Shown: piece after piece, positions 26,970 to 37,138 of the stretch
How the letters are laid out: the number at the start of each line of letters is the position of its first letter
Numbering within the stretch: position 1 is the stretch's first letter
From: Mesorhizobium sp. C432A
GTDB taxonomy: Bacteria; Pseudomonadota; Alphaproteobacteria; Rhizobiales; Rhizobiaceae
Reading direction: 5' to 3'
Assembly: GCF_030323145.1 (NCBI RefSeq)
Contig: NZ_CP100470.1
Coordinates: 3,885,001-3,949,000 of the forward strand
Length of the DNA: 64,000 nucleotides
Translations under genes and position numbers: made by a program
Notes under the pieces: model-generated
The model's input: only the letters and a program-made list of their open reading frames with translations
Told to the model about the DNA's origin: nothing
Databases searched by the model: none

Positions 26970-26996
26970 GCCGGGTTTCCCGGCCATTTGTGTTTT
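26970..26996 (+). terminator. Probable dksA terminator
   Basis: GCCGGG-TTT-CCCGGC stem followed by CATTTGTGTTTTT. The T-tract is interrupted, so termination may be weak. Confidence 0.5.
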
Positions 26997-27022
26997 TAGC
27001 GAAGGGTTTAATCGCACGAAGT

Positions 27023-27064
27023 TAAAGCGCGTCGCGCTGAACGGATTTGTGCGACGCGCTTTAA
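27023..27064. repeat. Dispersed palindromic repeat with perfect 14-bp arms
   Basis: TTAAAGCGCGTCGC and its exact reverse complement flank 14 bases. Related copies or halves occur at 22218, 43846 and 45356. Confidence 0.8.
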
Positions 27065-27111
27065 GCGGCGTTCCGATCGGGAATCGGCAAGATGTGACGG
27101 TTCGCCGGGCT

Positions 27112-27828
27112 TTATCGTTTCTGGCTGGCGAGTTCGCCGAGCAGCTTGGTCATCTCGTCGTCGAGAGACTGCGGTGCCTTCGCAGCCGGCTTGCTTGCCG
27201 GTTTGGGGTGCGAATCGTCGAGCGAGACCTCGAGCTCCCGCATCAGGGTATCGTCGATGGACTCATGCTTCGGTGGCGGGGCCTGCCGGGCAGTATTGGC
27301 GGCGGAGCCATAGGCCGGCAGCGGTGTCACATTGCTCGCCTGGTAGATTTGAGCCGGTTTCGGCGCCGGCGCGGCCTGGCGCGGCGGAACGGCGGCCGGA
27401 GCAGCCCTTACCGGTTGCGGCGGCGGCGCCTGCCTTGCGGGCGTGGCCGGAGCGGGTTGTGCTGCGCGCGGACGCGGCGCCTGTTGCTGCTGGCCAACAC
27501 CGCCATCGCCGGTCAATGCCGGACGGCGTGGCGCTGCAAGTCTGATATCGCGCTCGACGACAACGTCGGTCGGGCCGCCGATCAAAAGCAGGTGTTCGAT
27601 GTCGTCGCGACGGATGAGCACCAGCCGGCGGTGGCTGTCGACTGCCGTGGCGTCCATGACCGCCAGCCGTGTCTTGCGGTTCCTGCCGCCGGCAACGAAG
27701 GTGCCGAAGGTCAGGTTGCGGATCAGCCTGATGATGATGAGCACGATGACCAGCAGGACAAGGGCAGCAAACGTCCACAGCAGCGCTGCGGCATATCCGG
27801 GACCCGCCACATTATCCAGCCACTGCAT
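27112..27828 (-). CDS. FliO-like single-span membrane protein
   Basis: Product of 238 residues from the ATG at 27828 (MQWLDNVAG): one transmembrane helix (about residues 14-37), a short cytoplasmic FliO-like domain (RRLVLIRRDDIEHLLLIGG), then a Pro/Ala/Gln-rich disordered tail. FliO is a flagellar export assembly factor, but no other flagellar gene is nearby, so a flagellar role is uncertain. It lies between dksA and cckA and reads away from cckA. Confidence 0.65.
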   Translation of the reverse strand: MQWLDNVAGPGYAAALLWTFAALVLLVIVLIIIRLIRNLTFGTFVAGGRNRKTRLAVMDATAVDSHRRLVLIRRDDIEHLLLIGGPTDVVVERDIRLAAPRRPALTGDGGVGQQQQAPRPRAAQPAPATPARQAPPPQPVRAAPAAVPPRQAAPAPKPAQIYQASNVTPLPAYGSAANTARQAPPPKHESIDDTLMRELEVSLDDSHPKPASKPAAKAPQSLDDEMTKLLGELASQKR

Positions 27829-27982
27829 CGGTGCCCCCAATCGGCTTTTGAAGTGGAGGGACACTAGACCGTTGCGGCCAGCCACCGCAAGTTGCCTTCA
27901 CGCTTCGTGAACAGCTTGAAAACACCGACGCGTCATTTTTATCCGACATTTGCCGCCAAGGCCTTTTCCGGATTAGGAGAAT

Positions 27983-30604
27983 GTGATTCAACCGGCCGGG
28001 GGCGGTGTCGGACAACTCACGAGCAGGGGGCATATGGCCAGGGAAACGCGCGGCGATTTCTATCCGGTACCGATCGTCGATCAGAACACGCGGCCAGGCG
28101 CGGTTACCCGGCTCATCGTGTTCATCATCGTCCTGACTGGGGCCGCGATCGTTTTCGGCATTTTCCGCGAGCGTCTTGGCGATCCGTTCCTGCTCGGCAT
28201 GCTGGGCGTGCTTGCCATGATCGGCGTCGGCTTCCTGTTCGCCACGGCCATCGGCTTCGTGCAGATCGCGCCGCGTTCGACCGGGGACGAACTGTCGAAG
28301 GCCTTCGTCGATTCGATGTCGCAGGGCCTGATCGTCACCGACACCAAGGGCCGCGTCGTCTACGCCAACCGGGCCTACGCCGAGATGACCGGTGCCGCGT
28401 CGGCCGCCGATCTGAAGACGGTCGAAGGCCTGCTTTCCGATGTCCCCGAAGCTTCGGTGACCATATACCGGCTGGCCTCGGGCTTGCGCGATGGCCAGGC
28501 CGGCGACGGTGAGTTCCGGCTGGCACAGTCGATCCGGCCGGGCGCCGAACCCGGCGCGCGCTGGTACCGGGCGCGGGCCCGGACCTTCAGCGTTCCCGGT
28601 CAGCGCCTGCCGATGCTTGCCTGGCAGCTTGCCGATATCTCGCAGGAACGGGCCGAGCAGGAGCGTTTCTTCCTCGACTTGCAGAAGGCCATCGACCATC
28701 TCGACCATGCGCCGGCCGGTTTCTTCTCGGCCGACCAGGAAGGCCGTGTCACCTACATCAACGCCACGCTCGCCGAATGGCTGGGCATCGATCTGGCGAG
28801 CTTCACCCCTGGCGCCGTGACACTCCCGGAAATCGTCGCCGGCGACGGCATGGCGCTGGTGCGCTCGGTCAAGGCCGATCCCGGCACCACCCGCAACGCC
28901 GTCATCGATCTCGATCTGACGACGACAACCGGCGAGGCGGTGCCGGTGCGCTTCATGCATCGGGTCTCGGCCAGCCGAGAGGGGACCAACGGTCCGACCC
29001 GCACCATTGTGCTCAACCGCACCCAGGGCGAGGACGCATCGGCCGACCTTCGTGCTTCGGAAGTGCGCTTCACCCGTTTCTTCAATTCGACGCCGATGGC
29101 CATTGCTGCCGTCGACAATGGCGGCCGCATCCTGCGCACCAACGCGCCGTTCCTGTCGCTGTTTTCCTCCGTCGTCGACGGCGACGCGGTTGACCGCCGC
29201 GTGCGGCTGGACACCGTGATCCATGAGCGCGACCGGCCGGCCTTTGCCGCCGCCTTCGAGAAGGCGCGGCTGAGGCAGGCCGACATCGAGCCGATCGACA
29301 CGCTGCTGCCCGGCAATGAGGAGCGTCACATCCGCTTCTACGTCAACGCCGTCGCCGACGGCACCGGCGAGGGCGCCGACGAATCGGCCATCGTCTATGC
29401 CGTCGAGACCACCGAGCAGAAGGCGCTCGAGGGCCAGATGGCGCAGAGCCAGAAGATGCAGGCTGTCGGACAGCTTGCCGGCGGCATCGCCCACGACTTC
29501 AACAATGTGCTGACCGCCATCATCATGGCGTCGGATCTTTTGCTGACCAATCACCGTCCGTCGGACCCATCCTTCCCCGACATCATGAACATCAAGCAGA
29601 ATGCCAACCGGGCGGCCTCGCTGGTGCGGCAGTTGCTCGCCTTCTCGCGCAAGCAGACTTTGCGGCCGGAAGTGCTGAACCTGACCGACGTGCTTGCCGA
29701 TCTCCGGATGCTGCTTGCCCGCCTGGTCGGCAACGAGATCAAGCTGAAGGTCGACCACGGCCGCGATTTGTGGCCGGTCAAGGTCGATATCGGCCAGTTC
29801 GAGCAGGTGGTGGTCAACCTCGCCGTCAACGCGCGCGACGCCATGCCGGCCGGCGGCGACCTCACCGTGCGCACCCGCAACGTCACCGCCGAACAATGCA
29901 AGAGCTTCTCCTACCGCGAGCTCACGCCTGCCGACTATGTCGTGGTCGAGGTCGAGGATAGCGGCTCGGGCATTGCCCCGGACGTGCTGAAGAAGATTTT
30001 TGAGCCGTTCTTCACCACCAAGGAAGTCGGCAAAGGCACCGGCCTTGGCCTGTCGATGGTCTATGGCATCATCAAGCAGACCGGCGGTTTCATCTTCTGC
30101 GATTCCGAAGTCGGCAAGGGCTCGACCTTCCGCATCTTCTTGCCGCGCCATATCGTGGAGGCGAAGAAGCCCGGCGACGTCAGCGAGGCGCCGGCTGCGC
30201 CGGTGAAAGCCGCCGACAGCGCCAAGGACCTGTCGGGCTCGGCCACTGTGCTCCTCGTCGAGGACGAAGACGCCGTGCGCATGGGCGGCTCGCGGGCGCT
30301 GACCTCGCGCGGCTATACCGTCCATGAGGCCTCCTCGGGCGTCGAGGCGCTGGAAGTCTTCGAGGCGCTCGGCGGCAAAGTCGATATCGTCGTGTCCGAC
30401 GTGGTGATGCCGGAAATGGACGGACCGACGCTGCTCGGCGAACTGCGCAAGCGCCAGCCCGACATCAAGTTCGTCTTCGTGTCCGGCTATGCCGAAGACG
30501 CTTTCGCCAGAAACCTGCCGCCGGACGCGCAATTCGGCTTCCTGCCGAAGCCGTTCTCCCTCAAGCAACTGGCCACCGTGGTCAAGGATGTATTGGAGTC
30601 CTAG
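27983..30604 (+). CDS. cckA: Cell cycle hybrid histidine kinase
   Basis: Master kinase of the alphaproteobacterial CtrA pathway, feeding ChpT and then CtrA/CpdR. The 873-residue product has two N-terminal membrane helices (about residues 38-90), PAS domains, a HisKA domain with His 504 in [10 protein letters not shown], an ATPase domain ([26 protein letters not shown]) and a C-terminal receiver with Asp 806 in [14 protein letters not shown] 27983 has AGGAG just upstream; ATG 28034 ([10 protein letters not shown]) is an alternative. Identification is strong from domain order and the FNN-type H-box. Confidence 0.93.
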   Translation: MIQPAGGGVGQLTSRGHMARETRGDFYPVPIVDQNTRPGAVTRLIVFIIVLTGAAIVFGIFRERLGDPFLLGMLGVLAMIGVGFLFATAIGFVQIAPRSTGDELSKAFVDSMSQGLIVTDTKGRVVYANRAYAEMTGAASAADLKTVEGLLSDVPEASVTIYRLASGLRDGQAGDGEFRLAQSIRPGAEPGARWYRARARTFSVPGQRLPMLAWQLADISQERAEQERFFLDLQKAIDHLDHAPAGFFSADQEGRVTYINATLAEWLGIDLASFTPGAVTLPEIVAGDGMALVRSVKADPGTTRNAVIDLDLTTTTGEAVPVRFMHRVSASREGTNGPTRTIVLNRTQGEDASADLRASEVRFTRFFNSTPMAIAAVDNGGRILRTNAPFLSLFSSVVDGDAVDRRVRLDTVIHERDRPAFAAAFEKARLRQADIEPIDTLLPGNEERHIRFYVNAVADGTGEGADESAIVYAVETTEQKALEGQMAQSQKMQAVGQLAGGIAHDFNNVLTAIIMASDLLLTNHRPSDPSFPDIMNIKQNANRAASLVRQLLAFSRKQTLRPEVLNLTDVLADLRMLLARLVGNEIKLKVDHGRDLWPVKVDIGQFEQVVVNLAVNARDAMPAGGDLTVRTRNVTAEQCKSFSYRELTPADYVVVEVEDSGSGIAPDVLKKIFEPFFTTKEVGKGTGLGLSMVYGIIKQTGGFIFCDSEVGKGSTFRIFLPRHIVEAKKPGDVSEAPAAPVKAADSAKDLSGSATVLLVEDEDAVRMGGSRALTSRGYTVHEASSGVEALEVFEALGGKVDIVVSDVVMPEMDGPTLLGELRKRQPDIKFVFVSGYAEDAFARNLPPDAQFGFLPKPFSLKQLATVVKDVLES

Positions 30605-30688
30605 GGCGCCCTAATTCAAAGCTTGCGCAATGACGTGACACTGCCATGATTGCAGGCGAAACGGGCGGCGGGTTTTGGGGAGCATGTC

Positions 30689-31399
30689 GTGACGCCGCAC
30701 AACGAGGCTGCCAGGGGCGACTATGCCGCAACGGTGCTGTTGCCGGGCGATCCGCAACGCGCCGAGTGGATGGCAAAGACATTTCTTGAGGCGCCGCGCT
30801 GCGTCAACCGCCGCCGGGGCGCACTCGGCTTCACCGGTCTCTATCGCGGCCGTCCCATCAGCATCCAGGCCACCGGCATCGGTGTCCCGTCCTTCCTGGT
30901 CTATGCGCATGAACTCCTGGATGTTCACGGCGTAAAAACGCTGATCCGCACAGGCACCTGCGGCGGCCTGACACCCCGCGTGCCGCTGCGCTCCTTGGTG
31001 ATCTCGCAGTCGGTGCGCGCCGAAAGCGACCAAAGCGGCCAGGTCTTCGGCCTCTACGATGCTGCCGCCGGGCCCGATCCCGGCCTGTTCGCCCACGCTT
31101 TGGCCTGCGCCGCCCAGCTCGGCATCGACCACCAGGCCGGGCTGACCATCTGCAGCGATGTCTTCTACCACCCTGAAGGGCGCGACCGCTTTGCCGAAGC
31201 GCAGGCGCTTGGCGCTCTCGCTGTCGATATGGAAACCAGCGCACTCTACCGAATCGCGGCGCATTTCGGCGCCCGCGCGCTGTCGCTGCTGACCGTCGTC
31301 GACAACATCGTGACCGGCGAACAGACTGCCTATTCCGAACGTCAGGCGCTGTTCACCGATATGGCGCGGCTCGGGCTCGACGTTGCGGCGGAACGCTAG
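30689..31399 (+). CDS. deoD: Purine nucleoside phosphorylase, DeoD type
   Basis: Phosphorolyses purine (deoxy)nucleosides to base plus (deoxy)ribose 1-phosphate. The 236-residue product matches the hexameric bacterial type (E. coli 239 residues): VTPHNEA start, LLPGDPQRAEWM, RTGTCGGL and VDMETSALYRIA. GTG 30689 is chosen because GGGGAG (30677-30682) is 6 bases upstream and it aligns with the family N-terminus; a TTG at 30650 is too early. Confidence 0.9.
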   Translation: MTPHNEAARGDYAATVLLPGDPQRAEWMAKTFLEAPRCVNRRRGALGFTGLYRGRPISIQATGIGVPSFLVYAHELLDVHGVKTLIRTGTCGGLTPRVPLRSLVISQSVRAESDQSGQVFGLYDAAAGPDPGLFAHALACAAQLGIDHQAGLTICSDVFYHPEGRDRFAEAQALGALAVDMETSALYRIAAHFGARALSLLTVVDNIVTGEQTAYSERQALFTDMARLGLDVAAER

Positions 31400-31404
31400 C
31401 TTCC

Positions 31405-31707
31405 TCAGGCCGCTTCGCGCTTCGGCGTCAGCTCATCCATGTCTGGCCGGTGACCGCGCAGATAAAGCGCGCAGGTGGTACGCAGCATCGACGCGAAGTT
31501 GGGAATGGCGCCGTTGATCTCGATCGCCTCGTCATAGAGTTTTGAGATGAACTTCGGCGTCGTCAGGCCCTGGCTGTCGGCAATTTCGTCAAGCAGCGCC
31601 CAGAACGTTCCTTCAAGCTGGATACTCGTAGAGTGACCGTCGATGCGGATCGACCGGTTGATCTGTCGATAGCCTTCCGGATCCTGCCCGGCAAAAACCC
31701 TGCACAT
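31405..31707 (-). CDS. Ribbon-helix-helix domain protein
   Basis: A 100-residue protein with an RHH_4-type segment: NRSIRIDGHSTSIQLEGTFW followed by LLDEIADSQGL, which fits a beta strand plus two helices for DNA binding. ATG 31707 is preceded by GGGAGG, which decides the start. It is convergent with deoD, 5 bases apart. Probable transcription regulator; targets unknown, and no toxin partner is adjacent. Confidence 0.78.
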   Translation of the reverse strand: MCRVFAGQDPEGYRQINRSIRIDGHSTSIQLEGTFWALLDEIADSQGLTTPKFISKLYDEAIEINGAIPNFASMLRTTCALYLRGHRPDMDELTPKREAA

Positions 31708-31927
31708 CCTTACCTCCCGATATTGTTGGTTTTGGGCGCAGCGTGTCGCGCCTTCAAGTTGTGGTTGTCCCTGCATGTTCGGCCTTGTGGGCCGAATCGG
31801 CAATCGGACTTTCGTCTTTAGGCGCAGGCATAGCAGCGATTGCAAATTTAGCCGTGGTAACCGGCTGCCACCACCTTTCACGCGTGCCGCCCATAATCGC
31901 CTCCAACATGCAGCGGCGGAGACTGAT

Positions 31928-32323
31928 TTGGCGAAGGCAATCCATTCCATGATCCGGGTTCTCCAAGAGGCCAGATCCGTCGATTTCTACAGAAACGCTT
32001 TCGGGCTCGACGTCGCCGACAGGCTGGATTTCGAGACATTCACGCTGATTTACCTTGCCAACGCCGAAACGGGGTTCGAGCTCGAACTCACCGTGAACAA
32101 GGGCCGCACCGAGCCTTATGGGCTTGGCGACGGTTACGGCCATCTGGCGGTCTCGGTGTCCGATCTCGACAGCGAACACGACCGGATCGGCGCGCTCGGC
32201 CTCAACCCCAAGAAGATCGTCGAATTCAACCGCGACGGATCGCTGATCGCCCGCTTTTTCTTCATCGAGGACCCCGACGGCTACAAGATCGAGGTTCTGC
32301 AGCGTGGAGGGCGCTTCCAGTAG
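31928..32323 (+). CDS. VOC family protein, lactoylglutathione lyase-like
   Basis: A 131-residue glyoxalase-fold enzyme. The four expected metal ligands are visible: His in IHSMIRV, Glu in FELELTVN, His in GYGHLAVSV and Glu in YKIEVLQ, a pattern like GloA. TTG 31928 (MAKAIHSMIRV) has GGAG 6 bases upstream and agrees with the family length. It lies 80 bases upstream of the oxidoreductase pair and may detoxify reactive aldehydes made there; that link is inferred. Confidence 0.8.
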   Translation: MAKAIHSMIRVLQEARSVDFYRNAFGLDVADRLDFETFTLIYLANAETGFELELTVNKGRTEPYGLGDGYGHLAVSVSDLDSEHDRIGALGLNPKKIVEFNRDGSLIARFFFIEDPDGYKIEVLQRGGRFQ

Positions 32324-32403
32324 GGGATTATCAGCCGCATTCAGCCGCGCGGCGCCAGCAACGGCGCTGTTCAAGGGCGCAAACAGCAAGCAGGGAGGAA
32401 CAA

Positions 32404-32928
32404 ATGGTCACGATCTATGACGCGAGGCTCTCACGTCGTGAACTTCTCAAACGCGGCGGCATCGGCGCGTTGCTCGTCATTTCCGGCAGCGCCGTCATCA
32501 GCCCTGAAAATGCCTGGGGGCTCGAGACATCGGCGCTCAAGCCCGAAGCCATGGCAACGCTGATCCAGATGGCGCGCGACATCTATCCGCACGATCAGGT
32601 GCCCGACAAATACTACGCCATCGCCGTAAAAGGGCATGATGAGCAGGCCGGCAAGGACGCTGCCTACAAGACGATGATCGAAGACGGCATCGCCAACCTC
32701 GACAAGAAGTCGGGCGAGGGCGGCTATCGCGGCCTCGGCTGGGAGGAGCAGCGCGTTGCCGTGCTGCAGCAGATCGAGGCGACGCCGTTCTTCCAGTCCA
32801 TCCGCGGCGGCCTCGTCGTCAGCCTCTACAACCAGCAGGAGGTGTGGCCGATTTTCGGCTACGAGGGCGAATCCTACTCCAAGGGCGGCTACATCGCGCG
32901 CGGTTTCGACGACATAGAGTGGCTCTGA
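32404..32928 (+). CDS. Tat-exported gluconate 2-dehydrogenase subunit 3 family protein
   Basis: A 174-residue small subunit of a periplasmic flavoprotein dehydrogenase. The N-terminus has a twin-arginine signal, LSRRELLKRGGIGALLVISG. The mature part has the subunit-3 landmarks MARDIYPHDQVPDKYY and the C-terminal FGYEGESYSKGGYIARG. It is 51 bases upstream of the GMC large subunit, which lacks its own signal and would be exported with this subunit. No cytochrome c subunit is encoded next to it. Confidence 0.87.
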   Translation: MVTIYDARLSRRELLKRGGIGALLVISGSAVISPENAWGLETSALKPEAMATLIQMARDIYPHDQVPDKYYAIAVKGHDEQAGKDAAYKTMIEDGIANLDKKSGEGGYRGLGWEEQRVAVLQQIEATPFFQSIRGGLVVSLYNQQEVWPIFGYEGESYSKGGYIARGFDDIEWL

Positions 32929-32979
32929 GCCCTTCCGTCGTTCTGAAACCCCGCAAACAGGAATTCATGGGAGGAAACC

Positions 32980-34551
32980 ATGGCAGCTTCATTTGATCTC
33001 AACAACGACGGCGTGGTCGTGATCATCGGCTCCGGCGCCGGCGGCGGCACGCTCGGCAACGAACTCGCCCAGAAAGGCGTCGATGTCGTCATCCTCGAGG
33101 CCGGCGCGCGCCACGAATACGAGGATTTCATCAACGACGAGTGGGGTTCCTTCAGCCAGCTCGCCTGGACGGACAAGCGCACAACCTCAGGCGACTGGCG
33201 GGTGTCGAAGGATTTCCCGAATTTGCCGGCCTGGATCGTCAAATCGGTCGGCGGCTCGACCACGCACTGGGCCGGCGCCTCGCTGCGCTTCCAGGAGCAT
33301 GAGTTCAGGACGCTCTCGACCTACGGCAAGCTGGAAGGCGCCAACCTGCTGGACTGGCCGGTCACATTGGCCGAGATGGAGCCGTACTACGCCAAGGCGG
33401 AAGCCAAGATGGGCGTCACCGGCACCAATGGCTGGCCGCGCCTGCCCGGCAACAACAATTTCAAGGTGCTCAAGGCCGGCGCCGACAAGCTCGGCTACAA
33501 GGAATGTCATACCGGCAACATGGCAATCAATTCGGTCGAGCGGGACGACCGCAACTCCTGCCAACAGACCGGCTTCTGCTTCCAGGGCTGCAAATGGGGC
33601 GCCAAATGGTCGACGCTCTATACCGAGATCCCCAAGGGCGAGGCCACCGGCCATCTCGAAGTCCGGCCGAATGCCATGGCGATCAAGATCAACCACGACG
33701 CCTCAGGCAAGGTGACCGGCGTCGTCTATGCCGACAAGGACGGCAAGCTGCAGGAACAGAAGGCCCGCATCGTCGCCGTCGCCGGCAACTCGATCGAAAG
33801 CCCGCGCCTGCTGCTAAACTCCGAGTCAGCGAAGTTTCCGCAAGGGCTTGCCAATTCGTCGGGGCAGGTCGGCAAGAACTACATGCGCCACACCACCGGT
33901 TCGGTCTACGCCATTTTCGACCAACCGGTGCATATGTATCGCGGCACCACCATGGCCGGCATTATCCGCGACGAGGCGCGGCACGATCCCTCACGCGGCT
34001 TTGTCGGCGGCTATGAATTCGAGACGCTGTCGCTCGGCTTGCCCTTCATGGCCGCCTTCCTCAATCCCGGCGGCTGGGGCCGTTCCTTCACCACCGCGCT
34101 CGACCACTATGATCACATGGCTGGCCTGTGGATCGTCGGCGAGGACATGCCGCGCGCGGAAAACCGCGTCACGCTGCACAAGGACGAGAAGGAGGCGCAC
34201 GGCATGCCGATCGCCGACGTGCATTTCGATGATCATCCCAACGACACGGCGATGCGCAATCATGCCTACAAGCAGGCCACAGCGCTTTACGATGCGGTCG
34301 GCGCGACGCGCTCCTTCCCGACGCCGCCCTATCCCTCAACCCACAATCTCGGCACCAACCGGATGAGTGAAAAGGCGGAAGACGGCGTCGTCAACAAGCA
34401 CGGCCAGGCGCACGACATCAAGAACCTGTTCGTGTCGGACGGCAGCCAGTTCACCACCGGTGCGGCTGAAAATCCGACGCTGACGATCGTGTCGCTGGCT
34501 ATCCGCCAGGCCGAATACATCGCTTCGCAAATGTCGGCCAAGACGATCTGA
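32980..34551 (+). CDS. GMC family FAD-dependent oxidoreductase (large subunit)
   Basis: Catalytic flavoprotein of 523 residues oxidising a sugar or alcohol. FAD-binding GSGAGGGTLGNELA and ILEAGAR are at the N-terminus, GGSTTHWAGASLRF follows, and the C-terminus carries HNLGTNRM and FVSDGSQFTTGAAENPTLT, the GMC active-site region. GGGAGG precedes ATG 32980. Pairs with the Tat-exported small subunit. The substrate (gluconate, another sugar acid or an alcohol) cannot be decided from sequence. Confidence 0.87.
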   Translation: MAASFDLNNDGVVVIIGSGAGGGTLGNELAQKGVDVVILEAGARHEYEDFINDEWGSFSQLAWTDKRTTSGDWRVSKDFPNLPAWIVKSVGGSTTHWAGASLRFQEHEFRTLSTYGKLEGANLLDWPVTLAEMEPYYAKAEAKMGVTGTNGWPRLPGNNNFKVLKAGADKLGYKECHTGNMAINSVERDDRNSCQQTGFCFQGCKWGAKWSTLYTEIPKGEATGHLEVRPNAMAIKINHDASGKVTGVVYADKDGKLQEQKARIVAVAGNSIESPRLLLNSESAKFPQGLANSSGQVGKNYMRHTTGSVYAIFDQPVHMYRGTTMAGIIRDEARHDPSRGFVGGYEFETLSLGLPFMAAFLNPGGWGRSFTTALDHYDHMAGLWIVGEDMPRAENRVTLHKDEKEAHGMPIADVHFDDHPNDTAMRNHAYKQATALYDAVGATRSFPTPPYPSTHNLGTNRMSEKAEDGVVNKHGQAHDIKNLFVSDGSQFTTGAAENPTLTIVSLAIRQAEYIASQMSAKTI

Positions 34552-34573
34552 GCCGTCCTCCCGGATCGCTACG

Positions 34574-34605
34574 CGGAACGCGCATGGCGCGTTCCGCCCT
34601 TTTCC
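34574..34605. terminator. Rho-independent terminator between convergent genes
   Basis: CGGAACGCGC-ATG-GCGCGTTCCG is a perfect 10-bp stem followed by CCCTTTT on the plus strand. It lies between the GMC gene and the convergent PhoX-like gene. Confidence 0.75.
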
Positions 34606-34613
34606 CTAGGACA

Positions 34614-36527
34614 CTATGCGCCGACCGGCTGTCCGTCCTTGCGGCGGATGGCGACGACGGACGGCCGCGGCAATTGGCCATCCCTGAAGTCGGGCCACAG
34701 CGTCTGCGCCTTGTCGAGCGTCTCTGCATCTTCCGCAGGGTGCTGCACCGACAGGAACAAAGTCGAGCCGTCCGGCGTGAAGCACGGGCCGGTCGCTTCG
34801 GCGCCGTGCGGGCAGGTGAACAGCAGCTTCGGCAGGCCGCGCGCCGCACCTTCGGTGTCGACGCCATAGACGCCGTCCGGCAGGTCGAAATCATTGGCGC
34901 CGTCCGTCGCCACCCACAGCCGCCCGGCCGGATCGAAGGTGATGTTGTCGGGGCAGACGAACCAGCCATTGTCCGACGTATCCGGATGGAAGGTGGCGCC
35001 GACCTTGGCATCCCTGGGATTGCCGCAGAGCACGAACAGGTCCCAGGCATAGTTTTCGGCCGTGTGGTCGGCGTCCGCGCCGCGGCGGCCGGGCGGGATC
35101 AGTTCGACAATATGGCCCCAGAGATTTTCCGGCCGCGTGTTGGCCGGATTGACCTTTGACTGGTCGCGCTTCTTGTTCTTGGTCATCACCGCATAGACGC
35201 GGCCGGTCACCGGATTGGTCTCGATGTCCTCGGGCCGGTCCATCGGCGTGGCGCCGAGCGCATCTGCCGCAAACCGCGTCTTCAACAGCACCTCGGCCTG
35301 GTCGGCAAAACCGTTCTCGACGGTAAGCTTGCCCTGGCCGTGCACCAACGGCAGCCACGTCATCGAGCCATCGGCATCGAAGCGGGCGACCGACAGCACG
35401 CCATCGTCGAGCAGATCGGCGCCGGAGGCCGGATTGGCCTTGTCATAGGCCTTGGCCGAGACGAAGCGGTACATATATTCGAAATAGTCGTCGTCACCCA
35501 TATAGACGACAACGCGGCCGTCCTTGTTGAGGACCACGGTCGAGGCCTCATGCGACATGCGGCCAAGTGCCGTGCGCTTCACCGGCCTGGACTGAGGATC
35601 GTAAGGGTCGATCTCGACCACCCAGTCGAAGCGGTTGGCCTCGTTCGGTTCCTTGTCGAGGTTGAAGCGGTCATGGAAGCGGCCGCGGCCATAGATGTCG
35701 GAGCCGTCGAAGCCGTAACGGTCGAGCAGGTCGGCAGTCGGCGCCTTTTTCGGGTCGCCGCCGAAAATGTCGGACACGCCTTCCTCGCAGGTCAGCACCG
35801 TACCCCAGGGGGTGAAACCGCCGCTGCAATTATAGCTGGTGCCGAGCACTTTCGTGCCAGTCGGGTCGGCCGAAGTTTTCATCAGCGCATGGCCGGCAAC
35901 CGGTCCGGAAACGGTCATTTCGGTGTTGGCGGTGATGCGGCGGTTGAGCGGGCTGTCCGCCACGCTTGCCCACTTGCCGTCCTTCAATTGCACCTCGACG
36001 ATCGAATGGCCCATCGCGGCCATGCCGAGATCGACCTGTTCCCTGGTCATCGTCTTGCCGGCATCGCCCTCGGTCATCCCCGGAAACATCACATTGGGCG
36101 AGATGTATTCGTTGTTGACGCAGAGCAGGCCATGATCGGAATTCACCGTGCCCTTGGGCAGCGGCATGAAGGCGATGTAGTCGCAATTGTAGCCGAAGCG
36201 CTTTTCCTGTTCCTTCGCCGCGACCTTGTTGCCGTCGAATTCGGCGAGGCCGGCTGCAAGCGGGTCGCCCCAGCGCGCGACGATGGTCGTCTCATAGCCT
36301 TCGGCGGCGGCATGGGTCTTGCCGTAGACCCGTTTCAGCTCGGGAAAGCCGAGCGTCGACTGCGCTGTGGCGGCATGCGTTTCGCCGGCAAACAAGGAGC
36401 CGACAAAGCTGCCGCCGGCAATCAGCGCGCCGGAGGCGAGGCTGCCTTTCAAAAGAGACCGGCGCGAGACGCGCTCGGCAATGATTTCGCGGATGACGGG
36501 GGAGGATGAAGACGGTGTATTGGCCAT
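34614..36527 (-). CDS. PhoX-like alkaline phosphatase family protein (DUF839)
   Basis: A 637-residue periplasmic protein with a Tat signal (SRRSLLKGSLASGALIAGG) and a DUF839/PhoX beta-propeller. Visible PhoX-type segments are WGDPL, the stretch around VNNEYISPN, NCSGGFTPWGTVLTCEE and ETNPVTGRVYAVMT. PhoX enzymes are calcium/iron phosphatases that release phosphate from organic esters. It stands alone; no Pho box was identified in its 117-base upstream gap. Confidence 0.87.
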   Translation of the reverse strand: MANTPSSSSPVIREIIAERVSRRSLLKGSLASGALIAGGSFVGSLFAGETHAATAQSTLGFPELKRVYGKTHAAAEGYETTIVARWGDPLAAGLAEFDGNKVAAKEQEKRFGYNCDYIAFMPLPKGTVNSDHGLLCVNNEYISPNVMFPGMTEGDAGKTMTREQVDLGMAAMGHSIVEVQLKDGKWASVADSPLNRRITANTEMTVSGPVAGHALMKTSADPTGTKVLGTSYNCSGGFTPWGTVLTCEEGVSDIFGGDPKKAPTADLLDRYGFDGSDIYGRGRFHDRFNLDKEPNEANRFDWVVEIDPYDPQSRPVKRTALGRMSHEASTVVLNKDGRVVVYMGDDDYFEYMYRFVSAKAYDKANPASGADLLDDGVLSVARFDADGSMTWLPLVHGQGKLTVENGFADQAEVLLKTRFAADALGATPMDRPEDIETNPVTGRVYAVMTKNKKRDQSKVNPANTRPENLWGHIVELIPPGRRGADADHTAENYAWDLFVLCGNPRDAKVGATFHPDTSDNGWFVCPDNITFDPAGRLWVATDGANDFDLPDGVYGVDTEGAARGLPKLLFTCPHGAEATGPCFTPDGSTLFLSVQHPAEDAETLDKAQTLWPDFRDGQLPRPSVVAIRRKDGQPVGA

Positions 36528-36644
36528 GGTGTCTGCCTCTCAGGGTGGATGTTACGGCGCACCGTTGCCCTAGTCTGCTTAGGCAACATTCACATGACAT
36601 AAGAGGAAGGTTTTGCCGCAACTGGGCGCGGCACTACGCATCGC

Positions 36645-37040
36645 TCAGCCCTTGGTGCAGGTCGAGGCGGTGAAGGCGCCGTCGGGCTGCTTCAGAATGA
36701 TGTCGAATGACGGGGCGGTCTCGCCGTCCAGTGTTGCCTGTGTCATGGAGACGGAGTTGCCACCGGTGGTATAGCCGCCCAGCGGCCCGAGCCAGGTGAT
36801 CTCGCCATTGGCATTCATCTGATAGTTGTAGCCTTGCGTCGCGGTGCCGAATGTCACCGGGCCGGTATAGACATTGCCCTTGATGGTGATGTCGCCGAGG
36901 TTGAGGAAGGCGCCGAGCAGGTAGACCTCGCAATGATAGGTGCCGTCCGGAAGCTTGCCCTCGCTGAAATCGGCGCGCGCGGCGCCGCTCGTTGCCATCA
37001 GCAGCAGGATGCCGGAAATGCGTGAGATGCGAGATGTCAT
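36645..37040 (-). CDS. Small exported protein of unknown function
   Basis: A 131-residue product with a Sec signal (cleavage near ARA-DF, about residue 23) and a beta-rich mature domain with two cysteines that may form a disulfide (TYHCEVYLL and TASTCTKG). Repeated Gly-Asn-Tyr strands suggest a small beta sandwich. Weak GAGAGAC ribosome site. It is divergent from urtA. No family recognised. Confidence 0.7.
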   Translation of the reverse strand: MTSRISRISGILLLMATSGAARADFSEGKLPDGTYHCEVYLLGAFLNLGDITIKGNVYTGPVTFGTATQGYNYQMNANGEITWLGPLGGYTTGGNSVSMTQATLDGETAPSFDIILKQPDGAFTASTCTKG

Positions 37041-37138
37041 GACGTCTCTCTTTTTTTGAAGGGCGAGCTTGCCCTGTTTTTGCGCGGTGCCGCAACATTG
37101 TTCGCCCGGAAACCACGGCCGGAGATCAAAAACTAGGC

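Noticed and set aside
27112..27828. Calling the gene next to cckA a certain fliO
   Set aside because: The small domain resembles FliO but no flagellar genes are nearby and the long disordered tail is unusual, so only a FliO-like label is given.
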